A stretch of 64,000 nt of DNA from Muricea muricata. Taxonomy: Eukaryota > Cnidaria > Anthozoa > Malacalcyonacea > Plexauridae. Location: positions 12,570,032 through 12,634,031 of the forward strand of contig OY979724.1 of assembly GCA_963855995.1 (NCBI GenBank). The letters are read 5' to 3'. Under the pieces are notes generated by a model. It ran no database searches and was not told the origin of the DNA. It was given only the letters and a program-made list of their open reading frames with translations. Below, in pieces: positions 33,283-43,800 of the stretch (positions within the stretch are counted from its first letter, which is position 1; every line of letters starts with the position of its first letter). A program made the translations under genes and the position numbers.

Positions 33283-34185
33283 GGTGAATTGGAATACAAG
33301 TCACATTTTCTCGCTTTTTAACCAGAGAACACATTCTTTAAAGGTAGAACGACGGAATTGATCGTTTACAATCGACGCCATCTTTGTTGACGTTTGAAAC
33401 ACATGGCAACCACAAAGTATCTATTCATTATATCTGATCCTATCGAGCCATACATCTTTAAAGTATCATTCATAATACGCTAAAACTAACGATGAAATAG
33501 TAAATTGACACAAGTGTTTCGCTGTAAACAGCTGAAGTAATCTGCAGAGTCAACCAAGATGGCGCCCAATCACACGAAATGACGTCATGTGCAAACCAAG
33601 AATAGTGACAAAATGCATCAACTATAATTTAGTGGCATTATTACGAAACTTATTTTTGTAAAACGTTCAATCCTACATGTTATTTTGTTTTGTTTTTAGA
33701 AATATCCAAATCCAAATGTTAGAGACGAAATTTCCAGGCGTTAAGGTATTGTTTCTTTAAAAAATATTGTCGACATTTACCATATTTTTACCTGTTTTTT
33801 GACTCGAAAATTGACTGCCAAACTCCTAGATATTCTATTTAATTATTTTGTTGAATGTATTTGATATCAATGTTATTTCAATCCAATTTTTTTCACTTAA
33901 TTTGCTGTCTTTTCTTTTTCATTAACGAGAAATATCTATTAAATCCTCGTTGATCCCTCAATAATAAGTATCTTGTTTTCTACTAACTTGCACATTACCA
34001 CTACTTTCTATTACAATGTCGTGTCTTCTTATTCTTGTGGATTGTTGTTTTGTGGGTCTTGCCGTCCAGGATCGTTCATTCTTTTCTCTTCTTGTGCGTT
34101 TTTTTCACATCCCATCACCCTTTGCAATAGTAGAAAGAATTAAGTCATGAGATGATAGTTACGAATAATTTATAAACTATAACAT

Positions 34186-34319
34186 GATAAGTTTCTTGTA
34201 CGTTTGCATGGTGAATACAATATACTTATTAAGCTTTGTGGAAACACCACGTAAATTTATTATTGCAATAATAAATTTACGTGGTGTTTCCACAAAGCTT
34301 AATAAGTAAACTATAACAT
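34186..34319. repeat. 134-bp left-arm-only insertion with a perfect 84-bp palindrome
   Basis: TAAACTATAACAT occurs at 34173-34185 and again at 34307-34319; the mirror position in the right arm (near 46270) has it once. Between them, 34224-34265 and 34266-34307 are exact reverse complements (42 + 42 bp, no spacer), starting ACTTATTAAGCTTTGTGG. The added length equals the 134-bp coordinate shift between the arms. The 13-bp duplication suggests either a transposition-like insertion or templated break repair. Confidence 0.9.
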
Positions 34320-34683
34320 ATTAAGCACTTATTGGATGAGGTTTTTGTGATATGCGAAATGATCAATGTCGAGGTAAGAGTTATCAGCCGAGCCGAAGGC
34401 GAGTCAGATAACTCTTACCAAGACATTGATAATTTTGCATATCACAAAAACCGAATCCGATAATTGCTTTATTATACATTGTAAGTCTTTTTCCTCGAGC
34501 AATTGACGAATTTCGCCTTCGGAAGAGCTTAAAAAGCAAGATGCCATAACATGAAACAGAAAATATCGAAAAAATGTTGTTGCCATGCCAACCATTGATG
34601 CCAACGGATACCGCATACTGTAATAATCTGCACCGTAGGCTCAACATGCAGATAACTCAGTTATCTGCTAGCAGATAACTGAG

Positions 34684-34907
34684 CCATAGAATAAGAATAC
34701 ATAGAAGGGCCACTCGCGTCGGAGCCTTTGGAGTTTTTGAAGCCGCGCATGTCGCATTACGCACGTTATTAGCATTTTCTCAGCCAGTCAATTGCATTTT
34801 CTGGCCAATAGGAATGCTGAACTTGCTGGTGGCAGCCAGTAAACTGCATAAACATAGTGTGACATGTTGCACTGCTGAGTGGCCCTTCTATGTATTCTTA
34901 TTGTATG
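34684..34907. mobile_element. Left-arm-only MITE, ~224 bp
   Basis: Ends ATAAGAATACATAGAAGGGC (with CACTC) and the inverted GAGTGGCCCTTCTATG (with TATTCTTAT). ACTGAG flanks it on both sides (34678-34683 and 34908-34913), with one extra base on the left. The right arm has the uninterrupted site near 45910-45930. Superfamily uncertain. Confidence 0.85.
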
Positions 34908-34991
34908 ACTGAGTTATCTGCAGATTGTGTGATAGTCGCATTTATCTGCATACAACTGACCAATCACAACGCATAAAACAACTGCAATGTA

Positions 34992-35354
34992 TAGTAATTA
35001 ACACTTATTGACTGAGACCGAGGGAAACAGTATGTTTTGTGGACCAGAGACTGTCGATGTCGAGGGTCCACAAAACATACTGCTTTCCCGAGGTCTCAGT
35101 CAATAAGTATTTTATTATATACTGAGTGCCAAAAGAGAAGAAAAGTACCACAAATCAATCAAACATGTGTAAAAAGGATTACCTTTTACCTGACATGGCT
35201 ACGTGAGGCTTTGTGGATTTGTTGTCTACCGGTGAATAAAAGTAATGTCCACCGCTTAGCTACGTTGCCAGGGAGACAATAGAATTTCTCCACTATCACG
35301 TGATACGTTCTTAACCAATAAGAAACAGGAATAAATGAACTTTGACACTCAGTA
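34992..35354. mobile_element. Left-arm-only insertion, ~363 bp, containing two fold-backs
   Basis: Size is inferred from the arm coordinate shift after subtracting the previous insertion; exact ends are approximate. A strong hairpin spans 35003-35108 (ACTTATTGACTGAGACC pairing with GGTCTCAGTCAATAAGT). TATACTGAGTG at 35118 is inverted as CACTCAGTATA at 35346-35356. Probably one element inside or beside another. Confidence 0.7.
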
Positions 35355-37109
35355 TATTATAAAATAGTATTAATTAGGCCGGCCAAATTATTGTGTAAGC
35401 TGTTAATATGAAATTTTTTTATTAAAATCTCGAGAATCATTAATAAATCGTGAGCAAAACACAAAAGAAAATCATAGCCGTGAAGGAGTCTTTATTTCTC
35501 ACACGCACACAACTTGCAGCTACCCTAATTTATGAATTTAGATTAAAATATCTCGAGAATTAAACAACACGTAAGGAATGTGTAAATTCTTAAAGCTCTT
35601 TCGAACAATAAAAATTAATATCTCGCACTAATCTCTCTCAAAAGCTCTCTCAAATTTATTGCCGATATCTCTTTGAGAATTACTGTGCACGTGAAATGTA
35701 ACTTATATCAAAACTAGCTTACTTCAAGCTGTTTGGGAATCAAGATTTTACGTGTCAACGAGATCAAATATGAATCTAAGATGGCAGACAGCGCATTAAA
35801 TTTCTATCTTTACGACCAACTCCCCAACGAAAGGCTTTAATTCGCTCGAAAGTCGAATTTTGTTTTTTTTTATTGTTTCAGGTAGTGAAAGGTCCTGTGT
35901 GCTTTTTACAGTACTACCGACACTAGCAACGTCAGTGCGAGATGTTAATTTTTATTGAAACAAAAGCTGAACTGCTAAAAAAATGGAAACGACAAGATAA
36001 AATAAAAAAACTTACTTTCACTCTATCTTTGGATCTTCTTGGCTTCGGTTGTTCTCGTTTCATCATGCTGTTTATGGTTTCATCTGGTTGGCGCACTCTC
36101 TTCATGGAGCATCAAGGCGGTCCAGTAGGTAACTAGCTCACTCGTGTCCAGTCAACCAACATAAAATAAGGAGAAAATTAATGTTACAAAATATTTTAGA
36201 ATATAGGACACTAAGCTTTAATTGAATTGACTTTAACAAACCGTACATTGTGATAGTATTTGCATCTTAACATCTGATGGAGACGGCTTGTGATTTACTT
36301 CTTATGTCGATATGAATTCTTTCCCATCTTGTTGCATCATTAGTTGATGGTTGTTGTATTCACTTTTTACTTGGCATTCTTTGAAAAAAAAATTACGATG
36401 TTCAGAAAACTGTTTACAAGATAAGCAAAGAAAACTACGTTCACAAGCATTAGAGAGGACTAAGTAATTATAATAGGCGTGACAGGTCACAGAGGTTAGT
36501 CGACGAAGAAACTCATGGACAAATTCCCGGCATGATGATACCCCGATAGCAAGAAATACAGCAAGTGTAGAACGTGTACGTGTGAGCTTAAACTGTATGT
36601 ATGCAACTCCAAGAAAAGCGCAACACAAAATGGCGGAATTTAAAGACATTTCTGGTGTCATTTCCAGTTCCCTAACTTTCGCGGACAAATATATTTATAT
36701 ATTTTTCTCAAATTTTTTTGAAGTAAATCTAGATGGATTTTGTGAATAAACAAATTAAAAAAAGTATTGCCCACGTTAGGAAACTAGAACGGGCGCCCAA
36801 GAATGCCCACAATTTCTCCAATCTGGATTATATTTATTGATTGCGCAAATGACTGATAAAAAATAAGAGAGTAATAAAATACCAAATGGTTTCCTCTTCA
36901 AGATAGTGTCATACATGCGCGCGGCATTTCGGGATATTTGGGAAAACTCGTGTTGAAGTTGAACCTAAGGCAACATGCCAAGTACATGGATGATGCTATC
37001 CTGCTCAGGAAACTATTTAGTAATTGTCTTACAAAATGATGACAGTGAAACACAAGTCAACGCCACGGCATTTAAATTTCTCGTGTAGGATTGTTTGATC
37101 CTGCACAGT

Positions 37110-37290
37110 AATAGCCAAGTGGCGCAATCGTCAGAGCAAACGCCTATCACATGTGAGGTCGTGGGTTCAATCCTTACTTCAGACTCGTGACACCCATGTG
37201 AGGAGTTAGTCAGTCGTGGGTTTATTCCGGGTACTCCGGTTTGCGAATGTTGACTGGATGGTTAAAATTGTAAAATATCAGTAATCACCG
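37110..37290 (+). mobile_element. tRNA-derived SINE
   Basis: A Pol III box A match (TGGCGCAATCG, 37120-37130) is followed 34 bp later by a perfect box B (GGTTCAATCC, 37164-37173), giving a tRNA-like head. A core with CGTGGGTTTATTCCGGGTAC and TCCGGTTTGCG then an AT-rich tail follows. It is inactive as a tRNA gene (no cloverleaf acceptor pairing seen). The mirror copy in the right arm is at about 43893-44073. Confidence 0.8.
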
Positions 37291-38998
37291 GAACACGGGT
37301 ACTTAACTAAACTGCTGACGATGAGGCGGAACTCATAATGAATTAATGAAAATGTGTTTCACTGTAGTTATCATATAATGTAATTGCCAAGCTGAATGAA
37401 TAATTCTCCAGTAACTACGTCATATGAATAATTTACAATTATGAGAGTAGTGGGGGGGGGGGGGGGCAGCATAAAGATTGAAGTAGTACTACCCTGACGG
37501 GCGAAGAAGTAGAGTAAACAGGAGGAAGAAAATTAAATTGGAGTAAATAAGGGGGATTGGGGTAAAGAAGGGGAGAAGCAGGATAAAGAAACCAGTGGAA
37601 GGGGGTGCTATCCTGGAAGGAGTACGCGGGAAAGAAGAGGGTGAACAGGAGGAAAAGTAGATTGGAGTACAGAAAGGGGAAATTAAACGGATCAGGAAAT
37701 TCAGACTTGCAATTCAAATGAAAGGCAGCTCATTGGTCATGTAAACACTCGTTAAATCATGGTTCTCGCTTGCCTTTAGCTTGGAATCATCTTTGAATTT
37801 GAACTGAAAGTCTGAATTTGCATGTTTCTTGTATAGAGTGCAGTGTATCAGAACAGAAGAGGTTTTGAAGAAAAAGAAAGAAAGAATAAAAGTAAGTTAA
37901 AATTTGTAAAGAATAATGAAGAAACTATTGGTACAGCACTTGATACATGATGATAATCATCATTATAAACTCTCTATTAATCCGGGGGGGGGGGTATAAT
38001 AGAGAATTTGCAATGATAGTAAGTATATTGTAATATTTGGGTTTTTACCACTAAATCCTCTTGAAAGTTCTTTTTGGCTGTGGCTTCTCTCATCACAGTT
38101 GTCTGTGCTTGTCTTGCAAAATCTCTGGAATATCTATAACGTGAAGGTCAATATTTAAGATTAGAAAAATAGAAACCGTAAAATAGAAAGAAATTTAAAT
38201 CGTGGCGAATACTTTTTACGGTCTTGCTGGCATGACAAAAAGAGAGTATAGATTTATAAGATCATGTTGATTTATCCTTTATCTGAACTATATTTAACTT
38301 AGATTTTAAAATAGATTTCACCCTGGTAAGCAGACCGAATGGGTTTTCAAACAAGATAACATTTAACGACTAAAACGTGCACAGAATAGTTAGAGAATGC
38401 TTACATGTCGAATAAAAATCCAATACTTTTAATGTCCAACTACACAATAGCGATTTTCGTTGCATTTCTAGACTGGAGAAGAAGACGACGCCATTTTGAT
38501 TTTGATTTCTCCCGACAACGGCAGATTTGTCTTTGCAATTTTTTTCCATTTCTTCGTCGTTTTAGCTCCAATTTGCTCGTTGTGTTTCTTTCGTACCTTC
38601 CTCGCCATTTCCGTACAATCAATGGACATTTATACTCAAGATTAAGACTGTATTGAGACTTTCAAAATGTTCGTCAGGAGACATAAAAATCGAAGCTTCT
38701 TCTTCGGGTTGCAGAAGCAAATGACGTCAGACGACCTTTGTCCGCCAGCAAATACCCGTATGTATAACATTCAATGATCTTTTTAGGAAGCTGAAAATCG
38801 GTTTTTATTGCGCGAACGAAGTGTTTTTGCCATTATTTCTTACTCAGGTCTTTCTTCTGCTACTTTACTTCATGTTTACTTAGGTAACTTGCCAAAAGAA
38901 ACGCCTGTAAGGGACAATTTTGCAATTTTTTTTATTTGGATGCTGATGAACAAGGGAAGACTCGTTAAAGCTTTCATTGGCAAATATCTTTCCCTCCG

Positions 38999-39126
38999 TG
39001 GCCGAGAGGTAAAGACAACTGTCTTGACTTCGATTTTGGGTGGATCGAGGACCGGTCCAGTTCAACTGAGTTTGGTAAGAATTTAATTCTGATCGGTGCT
39101 CGATCCACCCAAAACTGAAGTCAAAG
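38999..39126 (+). repeat. tRNA-like box A/B stretch overlapping a ~100-bp hairpin
   Basis: TGGCCGAGAGG (38999-39009) fits box A, as in serine or leucine tRNAs, and AGTTCAACTG (39059-39068) is an imperfect box B. Overlapping it, CTTGACTTCGATTTTGGGTG at 39023 pairs with a near-exact inverted copy ending at 39126 (CCACCCAAAACTGAAGTCAA). Either a SINE fragment folded onto itself or a fold-back element. Mirror at about 42058-42185. Confidence 0.5.
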
Positions 39127-39265
39127 CTGGGCGTGGAGTGCAGGAAAACACTAGGCAGTACCGCGAGGCCGAGGAGGCAAACGTTATTTTCCCAGCGTTG
39201 TTAACTAATATTTAAGCAAATTTCATTAACTTGACTGTTGGGGACAGACCTGTAGGGTTGGTGCA

Positions 39266-39346
39266 TTGAAGACTTCTCGTCGTTATTTCCCTTCGTTCAA
39301 GAAGACAAGTTGTCTTCATCGAGAAATAACGACGAAAAGACTTCAA
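39266..39346. repeat. Hairpin, ~35-bp arms
   Basis: TTGAAGACTTCTCGTCGTTA with TTTCCC pairs with GAGAAATAACGACGAAAAGA with CTTCAA, and an inner AAGAAGACAAGTTGTCTTC stem continues it. Mirror at about 41838-41918. Confidence 0.7.
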
Positions 39347-39376
39347 GACACCACTAAACCACTACACTTTAAAGCT

Positions 39377-39414
39377 ACAGTGTAGTGGTTTAGCTAGCTA
39401 AACCACTACACTGT
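39377..39414. repeat. Perfect 38-bp palindrome
   Basis: ACAGTGTAGTGGTTTAGCT followed immediately by its exact reverse complement. A partial extra half (ACCACTAAACCACTACACTT) precedes it, so the half-site occurs three times. Mirror at about 41770-41807. Confidence 0.85.
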
Positions 39415-40316
39415 GCCAATAATATATGGCTGACTTCTTCCTAACGCTTACGGTACGACCATGGATGCGCAAAGATGCGCAAACACATTAAAGCCTTGAA
39501 AGCAAGTGTTTTCTTTTAGGAAAGAATCAAGGACGACAACGCTTACTAAATCAAAGCCGTCTAGTCATGTTTTAAGTACTTCAGCTATGTTTAACGATCT
39601 TTTACCAGATCTTTGCAAGAGGAAAAGTAAAATTTTGCATCATTATTATTAACTTTCCGTCAGTCGTTTCTTTCTTGATCGAGCATTATATGCCATTGTG
39701 TTCAGTGTCCTTGATATAGGAGCCATATACTTATGGCCTTGGGTTTAATTCCCAAACACTGAATGGCAGTGTTTTGCTCTTCCAATGAGATAACAAGATG
39801 GCACTGTAGAACGCGTGGTTTTATATAAGCTACGAGCGTCAAGATATCCTTGATAGGTAACTATTGATCCTACAATGGACACTTATGTTCACTGCCAATA
39901 GGAACGTTTCCAACTCACAGCTTGTACATAATGGATTTTATAGGTTGTGTCACAAGGAAACTGCAGTTCGGTCGTAAAATCAACTTGTTTTCAAGGTTGC
40001 CGGGTTTTAGGCGTTACTGACACTGTTAATGTTGTAGCTCGGAATTGTAAAACAACGGCGGCAATGCAGTTTTCTTGTGCCATAAACTGTAAAATGGGTG
40101 GTTTTATCATTTATATAAGCTACGACCGCCAAGCTTTATCCTTGATAGGAAACAATTGATCCCACCAACGACATTTGTATTCTCTACCGATAGGAACGTT
40201 TGAGACTTACAGCTTGTACATAACGCATTTTATCGGTGAGTCGTAAAACCAACCTGTTACTGCTCAGCAAACTACCAGTTCCCTCGATCAACGATAGTCG
40301 ATGAAGCTTGGCGCTC

Positions 40317-40893
40317 GTAGGTTGTGTAAAACCAAGCATTTTACAGGTTATAGCCAGGTTAGCAGTATCTGCAATGTTTCAAAGCAACCACGAATAGAAA
40401 CTGACAGCCAACGTTCTGAGTTAAGGTTTGTAGAATATACTACATGATTAGTTACAGCATGACCAGGCATATAGTAAATAACGCATTGCCATCTTGTTCC
40501 AAAGTTATCTTATTACTTGAAAGAGCTGAAGACTGCCATGCAGTGTTTGGGAATCAAACCCAAGGCCATAAATACATGACTCCTATATCAAGGACACTGA
40601 ACACAATGACATATAAAGCTCGATCAAGAAAGAAACGACCGACGGAAAGTCAATAGTATATGCAAACTTCGACTTTCCTTCTTGCAAAGGCCTGGTCATA
40701 AAAGATCGTTAAACATAGCTGAGCAACTTAAAACATGCCTACACAGTTTTGATTTAATAAGCGTTATCGTCTTTGACTCTTTCCCGAAAGAAGACATATT
40801 CTTTACAGGCTGTACAGTGTTTGCGCATCTATGCTTCATGCCTTCTTGAAAAGACCTCGCCATAAAAGATCGTTTAACTTAGCTGAACAACTC
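40317..40893. repeat. Loop of the giant palindrome (577 bp)
   Basis: Mirror pairing is exact up to GGCGCTC (40310-40316) and GAGCGCC (40894-40900) and stops between them. The loop is not unrelated sequence: it carries a diverged direct-repeat version of the module at about 41380-41720 (phrases CAGTGTTTGGGAAT, AAACCCAAGGCCATAA, TATCAAGGACACTGAACAC, AAAGATCGTTAAACATAGCT). No gene. Confidence 0.85.
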
Positions 40894-43800
40894 GAGCGCC
40901 AAGCTTCATCGACTATCGTTGATCGAGGGAAATGGTAGTTTGCTGAGCAGTAACAGGTTGGTTTTACGACTCACCGATAAAATGCGTTATGTACAAGCTG
41001 TAAGTCTCAAACGTTCCTATCGGTAGAGAATACAAATGTCGTTGGTGGGATCAATTCTTTCCTATCAAGGATAAAGCTTGGCGGTCGTAGCTTATATGGT
41101 TATGGCACAAGAAAACTGCATTGCCGCCGTTGTTTTACAATTCCGAGCTACAACATTAACAGTGTCAGTAATGTTTAAAACCCGGCAACCTTGAAAACAA
41201 GTTGATTTTACGACCGAACTGCAGTTTCCTTGTGACACAACCTATAAAAGCCATTATGTACAAGCTGTGAGTTGAAAACGTTCCTATTGGCAGTGAACAT
41301 AAGTGCCATTGTAGGATCAATAGTTACCTATCAAGGATATCTTGACGCTCGTAGCTTATATAAAACCACGCGTTCTACAGTGCCATCTTGTTATCTCATT
41401 GGAAGAGCAAAACACTGCCATTCAGTGTTTGGGAATTAAACCCAAGGCCATAAGTATATGGCTCCTATATCAAGGACACTGAACACAATGGCATATAATG
41501 CTCGATCAAGAAAGAAACGACTGACGGAAAGTTAATAATAATGATGCAAAATTTTACTTTTCCTCTTGCAAAGATCTGGTAAAAGATCGTTAAACATAGC
41601 TGAAGTACTTAAAACATGACTAGACGGCTTTGATTTAGTAAGCGTTGTCGTCCTTGATTCTTTCCTAAAAGAAAACACTTGCTTTCAAGGCTTTAATGTG
41701 TTTGCGCATCTTTGCGCATCCATGGTCGTACCGTAAGCGTTAGGAAGAAGTCAGCCATATATTATTGGCACAGTGTAGTGGTTTAGCTAGCTAAACCACT
41801 ACACTGTAGCTTTAAAGTGTAGTGGTTTAGTGGTGTCTTGAAGTCTTTTCGTCGTTATTTCTCGATGAAGACAACTTGTCTTCTTGAACGAAGGGAAATA
41901 ACGACGAGAAGTCTTCAATGCACCAACCCTACAGGTCTGTCCCCAACAGTCAAGTTAATGAAATTTGCTTAAATATTAGTTAACAACGCTGGGAAAATAA
42001 CGTTTGCCTCCTCGGCCTCGCGGTACTGCCTAGTGTTTTCCTGCACTCCACGCCCAGCTTTGACTTCAGTTTTGGGTGGATCGAGCACCGATCAGAATTA
42101 AATTCTTACCAAACTCAGTTGAACTGGACCGGTCCTCGATCCACCCAAAATCGAAGTCAAGACAGTTGTCTTTACCTCTCGGCCACGGAGGGAAAGATAT
42201 TTGCCAATGAAAGCTTTAACGAGTCTTCCCTTGTTCATCAGCATCCAAATAAAAAAAATTGCAAAATTGTCCCTTACAGGCGTTTCTTTTGGCAAGTTAC
42301 CTAAGTAAACATGAAGTAAAGTAGCAGAAGAAAGACCTGAGTAAGAAATAATGGCAAAAACACTTCGTTCGCGCAATAAAAACCGATTTTCAGCTTCCTA
42401 AAAAGATCATTGAATGTTATACATACGGGTATTTGCTGGCGGACAAAGGTCGTCTGACGTCATTTGCTTCTGCAACCCGAAGAAGAAGCTTCGATTTTTA
42501 TGTCTCCTGACGAACATTTTGAAAGTCTCAATACAGTCTTAATCTTGAGTATAAATGTCCATTGATTGTACGGAAATGGCGAGGAAGGTACGAAAGAAAC
42601 ACAACGAGCAAATTGGAGCTAAAACGACGAAGAAATGGAAAAAAATTGCAAAGACAAATCTGCCGTTGTCGGGAGAAATCAAAATCAAAATGGCGTCGTC
42701 TTCTTCTCCAGTCTAGAAATGCAACGAAAATCGCTATTGTGTAGTTGGACATTAAAAGTATTGGATTTTTATTCGACATGTAAGCATTCTCTAACTATTC
42801 TGTGCACGTTTTAGTCGTTAAATGTTATCTTGTTTGAAAACCCATTCGGTCTGCTTACCAGGGTGAAATCTATTTTAAAATCTAAGTTAAATATAGTTCA
42901 GATAAAGGATAAATCAACATGATCTTATAAATCTATACTCTCTTTTTGTCATGCCAGCAAGACCGTAAAAAGTATTCGCCACGATTTAAATTTCTTTCTA
43001 TTTTACGGTTTCTATTTTTCTAATCTTAAATATTGACCTTCACGTTATAGATATTCCAGAGATTTTGCAAGACAAGCACAGACAACTGTGATGAGAGAAG
43101 CCACAGCCAAAAAGAACTTTCAAGAGGATTTAGTGGTAAAAACCCAAATATTACAATATACTTACTATCATTGCAAATTCTCTATTATACCCCCCCCCCG
43201 GATTAATAGAGAGTTTATAATGATGATTATCATCATGTATCAAGTGCTGTACCAATAGTTTCTTCATTATTCTTTACAAATTTTAACTTACTTTTATTCT
43301 TTCTTTCTTTTTCTTCAAAACCTCTTCTGTTCTGATACACTGCACTCTATACAAGAAACATGCAAATTCAGACTTTCAGTTCAAATTCAAAGATGATTCC
43401 AAGCTAAAGGCAAGCGAGAACCATGATTTAACGAGTGTTTACATGACCAATGAGCTGCCTTTCATTTGAATTGCAAGTCTGAATTTCCTGATCCGTTTAA
43501 TTTCCCCTTTCTGTACTCCAATCTACTTTTCCTCCTGTTCACCCTCTTCTTTCCCGCGTACTCCTTCCAGGATAGCACCCCCTTCCACTGGTTTCTTTAT
43601 CCTGCTTCTCCCCTTCTTTACCCCAATCCCCCTTATTTACTCCAATTTAATTTTCTTCCTCCTGTTTACTCTACTTCTTCGCCCGTCAGGGTAGTACTAC
43701 TTCAATCTTTATGCTGCCCCCCCCCCCCCACTACTCTCATAATTGTAAATTATTCATATGACGTAGTTACTGGAGAATTATTCATTCAGCTTGGCAATTA

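Larger units (their letters stand above)
26008..40316. repeat. Giant palindrome, left arm (14.3 kb)
   Basis: Reads as the reverse complement of 40894-54447 throughout. Paired landmarks give a constant coordinate sum of about 80455 from 26.2 to 33 kb, about 80588 at 34.4-34.6 kb and about 81184 from 36.3 kb inward. The steps of ~134 and ~593 bp mark left-only insertions. Otherwise differences are scattered single bases. Content is AT-rich and non-coding as far as I can tell, built from small inverted-repeat elements and tRNA-derived pieces listed separately. The longest open frames either carry a stop in one arm (36302-36688 versus its mirror; 26794-27039 versus 53416-53718) or look random. 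A 46-codon basic frame at 38468-38608 minus (mirror 42576-42716 plus) is intact in both arms but unrecognised. Confidence 0.95.

Noticed and set aside
36302..36688. 128-codon minus-strand frame in the left arm
   Set aside because: The mirror copy in the right arm has an in-frame TAG near 44580 and other changes; no recognisable family.
37120..37173. Functional tRNA gene
   Set aside because: Boxes A and B are good, but no acceptor-stem pairing is visible and it continues into a SINE body.
42576..42716. 46-codon basic frame (MARKVRKKHNEQIG...), with mirror at 38468-38608
   Set aside because: Intact in both arms and preceded by a TATAAA-like string, but too short and unmatched to call a gene; noted within the arm description only.
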